From NCBI GenBank assembly GCA_963971425.1, contig OZ020515.1, forward strand, positions 3,154,678-3,218,677: a stretch of DNA of 64,000 bases. Reading direction: 5' to 3'. Shown here in pieces: positions 10,932 through 20,975 of the stretch (position 1 is the first letter of the stretch; every line of letters starts with the position of its first letter). The notes beneath the pieces are model-generated. The model worked only from the letters and a program-made list of their open reading frames with translations, was not told the origin of the DNA and searched no databases. Both the position numbers and the translations under genes were made by a program. The stretch comes from Bryoerythrophyllum caledonicum. Taxonomy: Eukaryota; Streptophyta; Bryopsida; Pottiales; Pottiaceae.

Positions 10932-12991
10932 ATGAAGTCTGTGCCGATGGCCAAGAAGAAGCAGGCGGATAGGGATGGGCGCGGCCGGAGAGACGAAGAA
11001 CCGGATGTTGCGCTCCCACCCTGGGCACGCGTCCTCCCGGACATTCCAGAAGACCTGGAAGAGTTTAACCTGCTGAAGTCAAGGCTGAAGACGATGGGCT
11101 GCGAGGGTTTGCTCGAAGTCCCATGGGGCATGCGGGAGGAGGTCTACGTCGGGGAACTCATAGGCACCCCGGACGAGAAGTACAAGGGGCTGATGAGGGC
11201 CCATCCGGAAAGTTGGGGAGTTCTGGAGTGGTCCCAGGCGTATGACTTCCGGAGCGGCCGCACCAAGGTAGTAGAACGGCGGGACGAGTTCCTGGCGGAC
11301 GAGTTTGGAGGCCCGGCGGACCCAAAGGACGGCTACAACCTGCAAGACGTTAAGCACCTGGACGCCCAGCTCGTGCTAGGGTTTTTAAACCCTATCTTCC
11401 ATTCGGAAAAGCCGAAGCGGTTGGTAGCGAAATGGGCCTGCACCTTCCTCGGGGCACTCCGGGAGAAGATAGTCGTGGATTGGGGAACGCTCATGACAGA
11501 CATTATCAACCGTCTGGTAGCCAATCTCTAGAGGGTGAAGAAGATGGCAACACCTCTGGCATCCTACGTGGTGCACCTTTATGCGCACGACCAGCAGCTC
11601 ACTCCAGCGGAAATCCGGACGTATGACATAGTCCTCAACTTCCAGAAGTACGGAGGGGACGAGTCTGACGAGGGAGAATCCGAGGAGGAGGAGCCAGCTC
11701 CGGAAGCAGCAACCACCAGCACTCCGGAAGGCCGGAAGGCCCCGAAGAGACCTCGGGGGAAAGAACCCGAGACGAAGAGCCCGGGCATCCACAGCTCCTC
11801 CGCGTCGTCCGGAGATGACGAGTCCGGACCCTCAGAAGGGACCAGCCGGAAGAAGAGGAAGGTGGATCGGGACGACTCCAAGGGTGAGCTCAAGCTGATG
11901 GATGAGCTGACCCGCGACATTGGCTGGAAAATGGAGATCCTTAAAGAGACCAACAACATCATCACCACCAGCGTGGAGCAGATCTTCCGGAGCCTGGGCA
12001 TCGAACAACTGGAGGATGCAATCAACGGGGTGGAGGAACTCCGGAGCCGGGAGATGGATACTAAGGCGTTGCACACCCTGATCGCTTCTCTGTACAAGGT
12101 GAGTACTGAGAATGAGCGGAAGACAAAGCAGTACCTGGCGGAGGCAGCTCTGGCGGTGTCGGCCCGGAAACTGGCCGAGGAAAAGGCCAACGCTTTCGCA
12201 GCGGCCTTGTTGGAGGTTCGGGCCTTCACGGATATTCCGGTTGACGTGGTCAACCGGAGCCGGCTCTTCACCGAACTAGTGGAGAAGAAGGAGAAGGTCA
12301 TCCGGGCTAACATCATCCGATTCCTCCTCGATCAGGCGGATAAGATGGGACGAACCTGGGAACAAATGAAGTTGCTGGTCGACAGCATCGTCGTGGAGTA
12401 TCCGGAAGAACCAGCAGCACCTGGTCCGGAAGACACCCCGACCACCACACGAACCGCAGCTCCTCCGGAACCACCGACCAAGACCACGCCAGCTTCGGGA
12501 ACCTCCACGAATCCGGAGTCCCTGGATCCCCGCCACGGACACCAACGGAGGGTATCATACTTCCCAACCCCAGTACGAGTGAGATCCTGAAGATGCTTCC
12601 GGATATCCTGTCGCCACCTAATATGCGGCTTCCAGATCCTCCGGCGGAAGGCGACCTTCCAGTTGTACCAAGGTCCGTGTCCCGGAGGTTGGCGGACGGA
12701 CCCAGGAGTCCTTCCGGAAGCTACAGGGACTTGGTCCAAGAGATCGGGATAGCTACCGCGGCAAGGACACCAGCACCTCCGATTCCGGAAGGATCACCGC
12801 AACAGCCACCTCCACCACCGGATGCCAATACTCCGGTGGCAGTTGTCCTGCCAGCAGCCGGACCATCGACCCGTAAGACCAACCTTTCGCCGGCAACGTC
12901 AAAGAAGGAAAAGGGCAAGGCACGTATTCTGGTAGAGATCTCCCCGTCCCGCCGGAGTGGGAGAAACCGGGGCCCAGGAGCTCCAACTTAG
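10932..12991 (+). CDS. Element B ORF: Transposase_32-like/gag-like protein with TAG and a frame change
   Basis: Frame 1 runs 10,932-12,590, starting MKSVPMAKKKQADRDG. It has the family N-domain (GCEGLLEVPWGM, RAHPESWG, FLNPIFHSEKPKR, VDWGTLMTDIINRL) and a TAG at 11,529-11,531 exactly where copies A and D have CAG in LQKSKR. The frame then continues through an acidic linker (EGESEEEEPAPEA), a basic NLS-like KKRKVDRD, the coiled-coil block and IPVDVVNRSRLFTELVEKKEK. After RVRS a TGA ends this frame, and the next frame (12,593-12,991) continues a Pro-rich tail with a basic C-terminus (RRSGRNRGPG). A single-base shift just before 12,590 would join them. The upstream context is the CT-rich leader. 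Function is inferred only as an element-encoded structural or DNA/RNA-binding protein. Confidence 0.65.
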
Positions 12992-14304
12992 GATTAGTTA
13001 GGCTATGTATTTTTTTTTCTTCAGGGTTAGAGTCCGGATCAGCAGCGACTAACGATGGGGCCCCGAGCGCACCCGACTGCTGCCGGAATCACTAGCCAGT
13101 TTTGTAGTTAGAGTAGGAATTCCGGAGGCGGAACTGTTCCGTGATTTCTGGATCTAAGATCCAATCTGGAACTTTTCCAGATTTCTCGGATCTTTCAGAT
13201 AAGATCTAGCGGACTTCCCATTGATGGCTAGGAAGAAATCTAAGTTTAGGCAGGACTTAGTGAGTACTTAGTAGTAGGATTTTGGGCAAAACCCTTTCAT
13301 CTTGTTCTTCTCACTCGGGAATATACGTTATCGTTTGCACTAGATTTGCTACCTTGTGTCTTGAGATGACGTATGGAACCTGTGAGTGACAGATCCATTC
13401 TTGAGGGTATGCTTGTGTGAGAAATTCTTCCGGAATAGGGTAATTCAACTGTTTTGCCGGAGGGGGAAGCTATCGAGGTTGGTGTTAGGAGATCGCGTGG
13501 GAGAGCAGGAGAGAACTATTGCACAGGTGTTCCTGGTAGTCTCCAGGGTCCGGAAGTAGCCAGGAGGGGAAGAGATGAATTGCGGAGGTGTTCCTGGTAA
13601 TCACTAGTTCGCGGTAGGAATTGCTCAAAATTGGATTCCGGTCAATACCGGAGTTCTCCCCCAAGATAGGAAAAAGCCTGATACCAATACCTAGACGGAA
13701 TAACCATAGCGAACGGTGTGCCTCTGTTCCGGAGAATTGCAACCATACCCACCGGAATGTCGTTGTAGTCTGGATTAGTCTCTGTGTGACCGCATCCGAA
13801 AGGCCTTCCTGATGTCATAAGAGCCGACGTCCGGCAGCAGCAATCAAATTACCAGTTAGCAGAGTAGGGAGAGTGGTGTTCGGTCACTATAAGTTCCGGA
13901 CAGTGGGTGCCTAGCCACTTTAAGTCACAAGGCAGTGGGAAATCCAACCACTTACACAAAACAGGGTCAGTGGACTTTGGCCACTCGTTTAAAAACTCCA
14001 TGAGACTCTCTGAGGAGGAACAGAGACAAATCAAACTATCCTCCAGATTGCCGGAAACTACTCGCCGGAAAACATTATACGTAATCTGGATTCCGGAAAG
14101 ATCCGGATCTAACATAAGTAAGTAAAGCCTATAGCTAACTCGTAACCGAATTGCTTTGTTAAGATAAGTAGTCCGGAGTATTGGAAAGAAGAACATTAGG
14201 TCTCTGTGGGAACGAAACCGGAGCGGTTACTCAGGAAAGCACTTAGTGACGATTGAGTGTATTCCGGAGGGATACTATCTCTACGAACTGCAACACTCGT
14301 ACGG

Positions 14305-14640
14305 GAGAGGCGAAAGGAGAGTGTGTGAGGGGAGGGGGTGTGAGCGGAGAGTGGGTGTGAGCTGCAGTGTAGAGTTTGAGGTGAGGGAGGAGGTTTGAGG
14401 TGGGGGAGGAGGCTTGAGCGGCGGAGGGTAGAGGCTATGAACGGCGGAGGAGAGAGGCTGTGAGCGGGGAGAGAGGGTTTGAGTGGCGGCTGGGAGAGGG
14501 TTTGAGCGGCGGTGGCGGGGAGAGGGTTTAAGCGACGGTGGTGGGGAGAGGGTTTGAGCGGCAGCAAGGAGCCGCGGAGAGGGGCTGTGAGCTGTGTGGA
14601 GAGGGATTGAGGGGCCGCGGGCAGAGTGTCTGAGTGGCGG
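14305..14640. repeat. G-rich imperfect minisatellite (GAGAGGGTTTGAGCGGCGG)
   Basis: About a dozen imperfect units of roughly 25-30 bases with the core GGAGAGGGTTTGAGCGGCGG run through this stretch. Reading frames across it are low-complexity Pro/Ser/Leu peptides on the minus strand and are not real genes. Confidence 0.7.
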
Positions 14641-14774
14641 AGGAGAGCTGCATCTCAAGCTGCAACTCAACGTCGCCCTAAACCAAACCTCCAAGGGTGT
14701 GCTCGCGCACACCCCGCACGCACATATCCGCATAAACTAATTAAAATTTTTATTAATATAAAATTAATTCTCGT

Positions 14775-14885
14775 TGGCGAAAGGCTACACGAGGTTCCCG
14801 AGTTCTCCGAGCTACACGAGCTACACAAGTTCCCAAGTTCCCCGAGCTACACGAGTTCCTGAGTTCCCCGCGAGCTTTGCGAGGC
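14775..14885. repeat. Short tandem repeat of CGAG-TTCC-CGAGCTACA units
   Basis: Units such as CGAGTTCC and GAGCTACACGAG recur every 9-12 bases. It has no coding significance that I can see. Confidence 0.6.
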
Positions 14886-14899
14886 AAAGCCTAGAAGAG

Positions 14900-16665
14900 C
14901 TAGGAAATTTCAACCTAGTTCCCTTGGTCACCCATCCAAGTCCTATTCCTTCACGATCTTACTTAACTTCAAGGTTGCTCAACCACCCCCAACGGGCTTC
15001 TACTAGCCTTGGTGATGTTCAAGGCTTGGAAGTTAATATCTTTACACATAATGCTCCGTTTCACAAATGGTTTGTTGCACTCACATCAAGGTATGGTATT
15101 TCATTATATGATAGTACAAACACGTAAGAAAACAAATGAATCACCAAAGTATTGGAAGTGATAAACGAATAATATTGTCTTATGTTTCAAGATGTATGTA
15201 TAGATTTTAAGTACATGAACAATGTCGTTTCCAAAAAAAACAAAAACAAATTCAATAACCATATATTCTACATAAGTTTAAAACAATAGTTATCATATAT
15301 TTTGCATACTATTCAAGTACGTACACATATTTAACGCAACATATAATGCAATATGTAACACAACAAACACAAAAATTTAATACCAAAGAGTTAGTAAGAT
15401 TTTAGCATTTCAAAAAAATTAAAAATTGGGGGCAAAATCTTCTGGTTTTTGAGTGCCGAGTAGTGCACTTGGCCAAGTGCATAATTGCTTAATTGCGTGT
15501 TATATGTGTCATTTCATCTATTTATTCTAGAATCCTTAAGTTATTCTTAATAGTTTGATCTAACTAAAAAATTCATGAGCAATTTTTACACCTCAAAATT
15601 GAGGTACGAATTTCCTAAAACGCATCTATATGTAATTTTATAAGAAGGTGAATGTCAAGGGCCACTGTCGCTGAAAGATCCATAAGATTAACGATTATTT
15701 TTTGTTCTTAGGTCCAAAATATAAGAGTAGGGGTGAAAGATCCATAAGATTAACAATTATTTTTTGTTCTTAGATCCAAAATATAAGAGTAGGGGACCAA
15801 ACTAGAAACGGCATTAGAAGGTTATTAGGGGTACTCAAAGTACTGCCAAGACTGCTAGTTATAATTGTTGGATAGAATTTTTTTTTTACGGATGTTGATT
15901 GATGGCTAAGTTATTGGATGCTAGTACGCTGGATTTGTTAGTTGTTTTAAATCAGCATCAACTTCAAAATTGAGTTAGAAATAATCCCAGACTCCATCAA
16001 ATCGTTCTTTGATTTCTTCTTTTCAAAGTTACTACTTAGTAAATTTGCTATGTTGCTATGATTGAATTCACCACACCGTTATCTAAATATAGTGTGGACC
16101 AAAGTAGTTCAAGATTCTACACTAACTGGAAATTTACTCCCAATCATCAGCTGACACAAACTTGCTTGGAAACAAATGCCCTTTCAGAACTTGATATGCA
16201 TTTGCTTGATGTAAATAAGCGAAGTTGATCCACACCAATCATGAATCCACACTCCTTTCGATGTAATCAGAATATATATGTTTTCTTAAAATTCACTTAT
16301 CTTTTGTGAGATGTAAATGCCAAAATATAAAACAACTCTTTAATTTGAAGATGATTGTATTTTGATATGAAAATTTTCAACTTAGAATCTATTCACTTTG
16401 AAAATTTACCTGCCCAAACACTGGTATTTTCCCCAAGAAACCATGTCCTTGAGAAATATGATCTTTCAAGAACAATGTCTCAATACACATAACATGTGAG
16501 GATTCGTGAAAAATCACAATTGATTATAAGTTACAGGAAAGGGTTGAAGCTCAACTCTACTGTACCCACATGCCTTCATTGAGAGCATTCTTCATACGCT
16601 TAAGGGGTGGACCAAGAGCTCGTCCCATGCACCTTTAAAATCTGTGATTGGCCGATTGAGTTGAT
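14900..16665. other. AT-rich intergenic stretch, no gene seen
   Basis: No splice-consistent coding pattern or family motif was found on either strand. It contains one 62-bp direct tandem duplication (15,673-15,796) and otherwise unique AT-rich DNA. It separates element B's target region from duplicated-block copy 2. Confidence 0.5.
15673..15796. repeat. Two-copy 62-bp tandem duplication
   Basis: GAAAGATCCATAAGATTAAC starts at 15,673 and again at 15,735, and the units remain nearly identical to the trailing AAGAGTAGGGG. The very low divergence implies a recent event. Confidence 0.9.
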
Positions 16666-16790
16666 GGAGTACTGTGCAATCTTAATAGAAGGAGACAAAA
16701 CCAAGCTGACGGTCTCAACATCATTTATACTTCTAATCAAACTCATAGTGTTTTAGCGGGTATCACGAGAGGTTGAAGGGGTTTCACGTA

Positions 16791-16848
16791 CCTATGAAAA
16801 GGACCACCAAAGTGGCAACCAGCACACTATTTGTTGAGATGCCGTCAT
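16791..16848 (-). pseudogene. Orphan exon 1 of the Cys-rich secreted protein (copy 2)
   Basis: The start ATG at 16,848 and the donor GTACG are conserved with 1,709-1,652, but one base is missing in the middle, so the signal-peptide frame is lost. There is no downstream exon with Cys-rich repeats. It is a relic created by the block duplication. Confidence 0.7.
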
Positions 16849-17780
16849 GACGACCTTGATTGTACACAAGCTGAGGTTCTAGAAAGGTGAAAGGAGATGG
16901 AGGAAGAATGGACCTATGAGTTGCGATCCTTGAGTGCTATTTATTTAGCCTAGGATGGGACTTTTTCTTATATGTAATGTCTTCGGTGGGGCGTTGACAC
17001 TCGAAAGTCGTTCCCGGAGAGCTACTCAACTTGCCACCAAATAAGTTTCTGTCAAGACCGGAAGTTTTCTTGCTGCCATGTCCTTCGAGATATATCTGAG
17101 AAAAAGTTTAGCCGACCTTGTACTTTAGTTTAATAGAGACCGATTGGAGCAAAAAGAATCAATGACTTCGTGCACTCCATACTTTTCCTTCCAGTTTCAT
17201 CTTCCAAGTAGTAACAGATTCTAATTGACCTTACGTGACCAGATGAGGAAGTTATGGTTGCCGACCAAAATATCGGACTCACCGCCAGCAACAGACCTTG
17301 CTCGAATCTCGACAAACCACGTTCAACTCAGCCAAGACTAGAGGCGTTCCTCAAAACAGGCACTGAATTCTAATGTCAACTCCGTCCCCACCAACAGTGC
17401 TGTCAATCAGTGATCTGTTCGGCGAGATCCAAACATGGCAAACTACCATCCCTAGGATAAGCCATCTGAACGGTGACAAAATGGTCCCATTCATGCTTAT
17501 CTATGATGCATATTGTCGGTGTGGCACAGGTACCAACGGCCAATGCCTGCACATGTCACGACACTTCGGTCGCATGATCATCACAGTGAGTATATTCGGT
17601 TGCAGCAACAACTGATGCCACCCTTGGAAGAAGTTTGTCATTCACGACACGTAGGGTGAGAAAGGAAGTTGAAGAGCAGGCTCTACTTGAGTTTGATATG
17701 GTCATCTATCGACACAATGTATCTACATGTGTTTCTACATAAGCAGCAAGGAACACAGTGATTGCACCAGATCAGTCGTC

Positions 17781-19248
17781 TCATTTGCGGACCAGGACAG
17801 CCACGCACAAGCTAAGAGTGAAAAAGTTGTCGGCTCTCCACTTGGGATAATCCTTCACGCTGTTCTCCCGAATTCGATGGAACAGAGCGTCTGTGAGCTC
17901 GGGGCCCAGGTGCAAAGTGATCTTGGGGCCCATGGCAGATCGGATCATACCTGAGAAGACGGTGGCGAACGAGTCTGCGTCTCTGAACATTGTCTCCCCT
18001 GCATTCTCGGGGAAGGGCCGGAACCCGGGAATGAACTCCAGCTTCAGGGTTTCGATTGCGGAGTCCGGATGCGCGATGGCGGCTTCAATCTCTTCCACGC
18101 TCGGATTGAACGACGCCACGTTGAAGGAGTCCAGAAGCTCCTCCGCAATGACTCCCTGCACAGACTCGATCATCAATTCCCAAAACTTCTAATACTTTTG
18201 GGTTTAATTTTGCAGCTGCTGGAGGCTCTTTTGGAAACTGATTACTCACCTCTCTCACGAGCTCCTGCCACGCCTTCTCAATGTGCGGAACGAAAACGAT
18301 GGAGTCGTCCGGGTACTGATTCTCCGGATGCGCGTGATCTTTCCGCCCGCAGCAGATAAACGCAAGAACTCCGCCCGGCGCCATCTCTTCCGCTCTGCAT
18401 CAAAAGAATTTGCGCAATCCGCTCCGCGATGCCTGAGCAAACGCCTTTGCCACCACGGAACTCGTGCCATGGACGCCAATGTGTCTTTTGTTGTACACCG
18501 GTGAAGACTTGTCAAGAGCCGATTCCGGAACCTGAGCGAGAACAGAAAGTTGAACACTTTAGGAGGTCTTCTCATCAGATAGAATTCGCCATACCTTAGG
18601 CCCAAAATTCAATGAGGGCGTTTCCGGAACCAAGACGCAAAAGAATAACATTGAAGTTCAACATTGTCCGACACGTTGAGATCTTTTCTCGAAATGCGGA
18701 GAGCCATAAACTCAGGCAAGAAATGCAGCAAGAGCGTGAAGCCGATTACTGAGAAAGATTATAAATTCTAAATTAGGTCGATGCATTCGCTTGAAATGTA
18801 AGCAGCCATACCTCAGACAAGAAATGCAACAAGAGCCTGGAGATGGCGACGTTCAAGCTCGCGCGCGGGAACATGCAATCGTACTGCGATCCTGGAACTC
18901 CAGACGCAAACCACGTCCTCTCCTCCGCCGCGCTTGCTCCTTGTCGGAGATCGGCGGGAGCAGGTTGAACAGCGCGTTGAAGTCGTTCGCCGGCAGGTTC
19001 GCGAAGTGGCAAACGACCTCCCGACTGTCACCGTCCGGCACCTTTGTCTTTAGCACCTCCGCCACAAACTTGGCGTAGCTGAGCGCGTTGCTGCCGGATC
19101 CACATCCGAAGTCCGCATAGTGGATCGGCCCATGCTGTGGAGCCGGGAATCGGTGCACCAGCGCCTCCTCCAGGTGCGGTTTCAAAATTGCCCCTAGCTC
19201 TCTGTGCGCTTGCGCGGCCTGACTCCCGCCTGCCTCTTTCCCCGCCAT
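17781..19248 (-). pseudogene. SABATH carboxyl methyltransferase pseudogene, copy 2
   Basis: Three exons can be placed exactly: 19,248-18,812, 18,531-18,250 and 18,188-17,781. The introns are about 280 and 61 bases (GTATGG...TCAG, GTGAGT...TTAG) and all phases agree. The protein would be about 375 residues, the normal SABATH length. Motif I is intact (YADFGCGSGSNALSYA), followed by HFANLPANDFNALFNLLPP, VPESALDKSSPVYNK, AEEMAPGGVLAFICCGR, PDDSIVFVPHIEKAWQELV, LLDSFNVASFNPSVEEIEAAI and SAMGPKITLHLG. Two lesions: a 1-base deletion near 18,940 (after LLPPISDK) and a Trp-to-stop TGA at 18,400-18,402 (KFF*CRAEEM). The start ATG is chosen because the upstream frame is not conserved with copy 1. Its lesions differ from copy 1's, so the two copies died independently. 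Substrate unknown. Confidence 0.87.
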
Positions 19249-20219
19249 CGCTACCGAACACCTGGCACCCCTCAGTCGCTGATCCACACCGGCACGAATC
19301 CGAGTACCAAATGCTCGAGCGGCCACTCGACTTCCAATCCAAAAGGCCTCGAGATTGAAAATTGTCAATCTAACATCCTCACCTCTCAAAATCAACCCGA
19401 ATTCGATTCTGCAGAGACCTGCTGCAACTCAAGCTCAACCTGATTCCGCTACCAACGACCTCTCGATCGCTCCACTAGAGCACGAATCGATCGAAAAATT
19501 CTCACGGAGATGAGCAACGTGTCCCGGAGTTGCAAATCAATTGACTCAGTCTAAGATTACTTTTGCAAAGAGCTGAAGCTGAAGCTGATATCGCCACCAA
19601 ACACCTCGCAAATCTCGATCACTCCACACCAACACAAATCTGAGATCGAAACACTTGGTCGAAAACCTGGAGCCCTAAACCCTGAGCTTGCAAATGAAGC
19701 AACTCATTGAAATTATGGATTATCAGCAAACTCGCTCCGAGAGTGATATGTTTTACACTGTCTTGGCTTTCGAAACATCTAGATCATTGCAAGTTCAAGA
19801 ATCTGATTCTGTTCAGGAAGAAGGCGAGTGGGAGTGGCTCCATCGTACTTTCCGAATGAGCTTCCGCGATGGCCTTTGAAGCCTCCAAACAGTGTGCACA
19901 CAAATAATGTTCTGTGGTTTGTGGAGTATATTCCACTCACCAAATTTGCTTCGATGTGCAGACATATGCGACATTTAACTAAGTTTGGACTTTCAAAAGT
20001 CCACATTGGTCAAAGTCCGTATTTAGTTTGATTATATACCATGTTTGTTGCTTCATCGTATAGGGGGAGCACCCGATCCAACGGGCTCTTCCTTGAGATT
20101 TAAGCAGATGACTTGAAGCATTAAACATGAAACATCTATTAGAAGTTGATAGTAGTGGAAGCGATTGGAAGAATGAAACAAACGACACGGAGCATAGTAC
20201 ATGCATTTTAGACGGAAAC

Positions 20220-20710
20220 ATTGGAGGCGCACCCGATCCGGACTGTCTGATTGGGGGAGCACCCGAACCCGGCGAGGAAATAGGGGGAGCACCCGATCCG
20301 AAGTGGGAGACCAAGAGAGCAATCGATCGGAAGTAAGAGCGTCACACATTCATAGCATTCAATCAGTTTTAGTAGAACATAAAGTGATTGAAAAGGCTTC
20401 ATTATTTTTAGATGCAATGTAAGGCGATGGTGAAAATATGTGTATTAAAAGTATCACTTTTTTGAATTTCAGATAAAGTCTTTCAGGTACAAGATGAACG
20501 TTTAAATTCCTCGGACATACTAGGAACCACCGCGTTGAAGAAATCCTAGTAGAGACAGGCTAGAAGACGACAGAATTAGGGATCCTCTGATCTAGCTGGG
20601 AAAAAACTACGCCGATCAAGGATCAGTTGAGTTTGCACTCGATCCCCCACACGAGATCGGGAGTGCACCCGATCCGCACACGAGAGATAGGAAGCGCACC
20701 AATCAAAGAT
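20220..20710. repeat. GATCGGG-type short palindromic repeats flanking the DUF7869 gene (3' side)
   Basis: Units such as GGGGGAGCACCCGATCC near 20,225, 20,255, 20,285 and 20,070, and GAGATCGGGAGTGCACCCGATCC near 20,655. Each is a degenerate palindrome around GATCGGG(A/T)GCGCACCCGATC. The same unit recurs at 26.2-26.6, 32.7-33.8, 38.3-38.5 and 39.65-39.75 kb. Confidence 0.7.
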
Positions 20711-20975
20711 CGGCTGCGTTTGCAGCATCGAGGTCAACCAACACTTAGTACAATTCGGTCCCTTTTTTGGAATTGTCCGTGTCTTCGGATTTGCCTTAGT
20801 TGACCAAGAGGCATATACGACGCAGTTACAATCCCAAAGACATGGACGACAATCGGGCTCCGGTACCCACGTTGCTTCCCAGCATCCCGCATACTTCTGC
20901 TTGTGCTCATTTATGGCGTTTCCTGGCTCCCAGAACTGAATGATAAATTTCCCATACTCCTCGTGACCTTGCTCA

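Larger units (their letters stand above)
10380..14295 (+). mobile_element. TG...CA element, copy B (3,916 bp, 5-bp TSD CTCGT)
   Basis: It begins TGTGGGACTCCGTTCCCAC and ends GAACTGCAACA, flanked by exact CTCGT duplications (10,375-10,379 and 14,296-14,300). It is the same family as A, in the opposite orientation and clearly diverged. The 5' leader has a (CT)n tract. The ORF runs 10,932-12,991 with one TAG and one frame change. The 3' non-coding part keeps family landmarks: ACGATGGGGCCCCGAG near 13,055, two GGTGTTCCTGGTA boxes near 13,520 and 13,585, and TTAAAGTGGCTAGGCACCC on the minus strand near 13,910. No second LTR copy, reverse transcriptase or integrase is visible. Confidence 0.85.
16670..19900. 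repeat. Duplicated Cys-rich/SABATH block, copy 2
   Basis: It matches 1,530-2,137 plus 6,195-8,950 in order and orientation. It carries the empty MITE/element-A site near 17,260. Shared 3' flank includes GAAGAAGGCGAGTGGGAG near 8,785 and 19,820. The left boundary lies in the Cys-rich intron, since nothing like exon 2 precedes it. Confidence 0.8.

Noticed and set aside
14196..14733. Minus-strand Pro/Ser-rich open frames
   Set aside because: They are produced by the G-rich minisatellite at 14,305-14,640 and by the end of element B.
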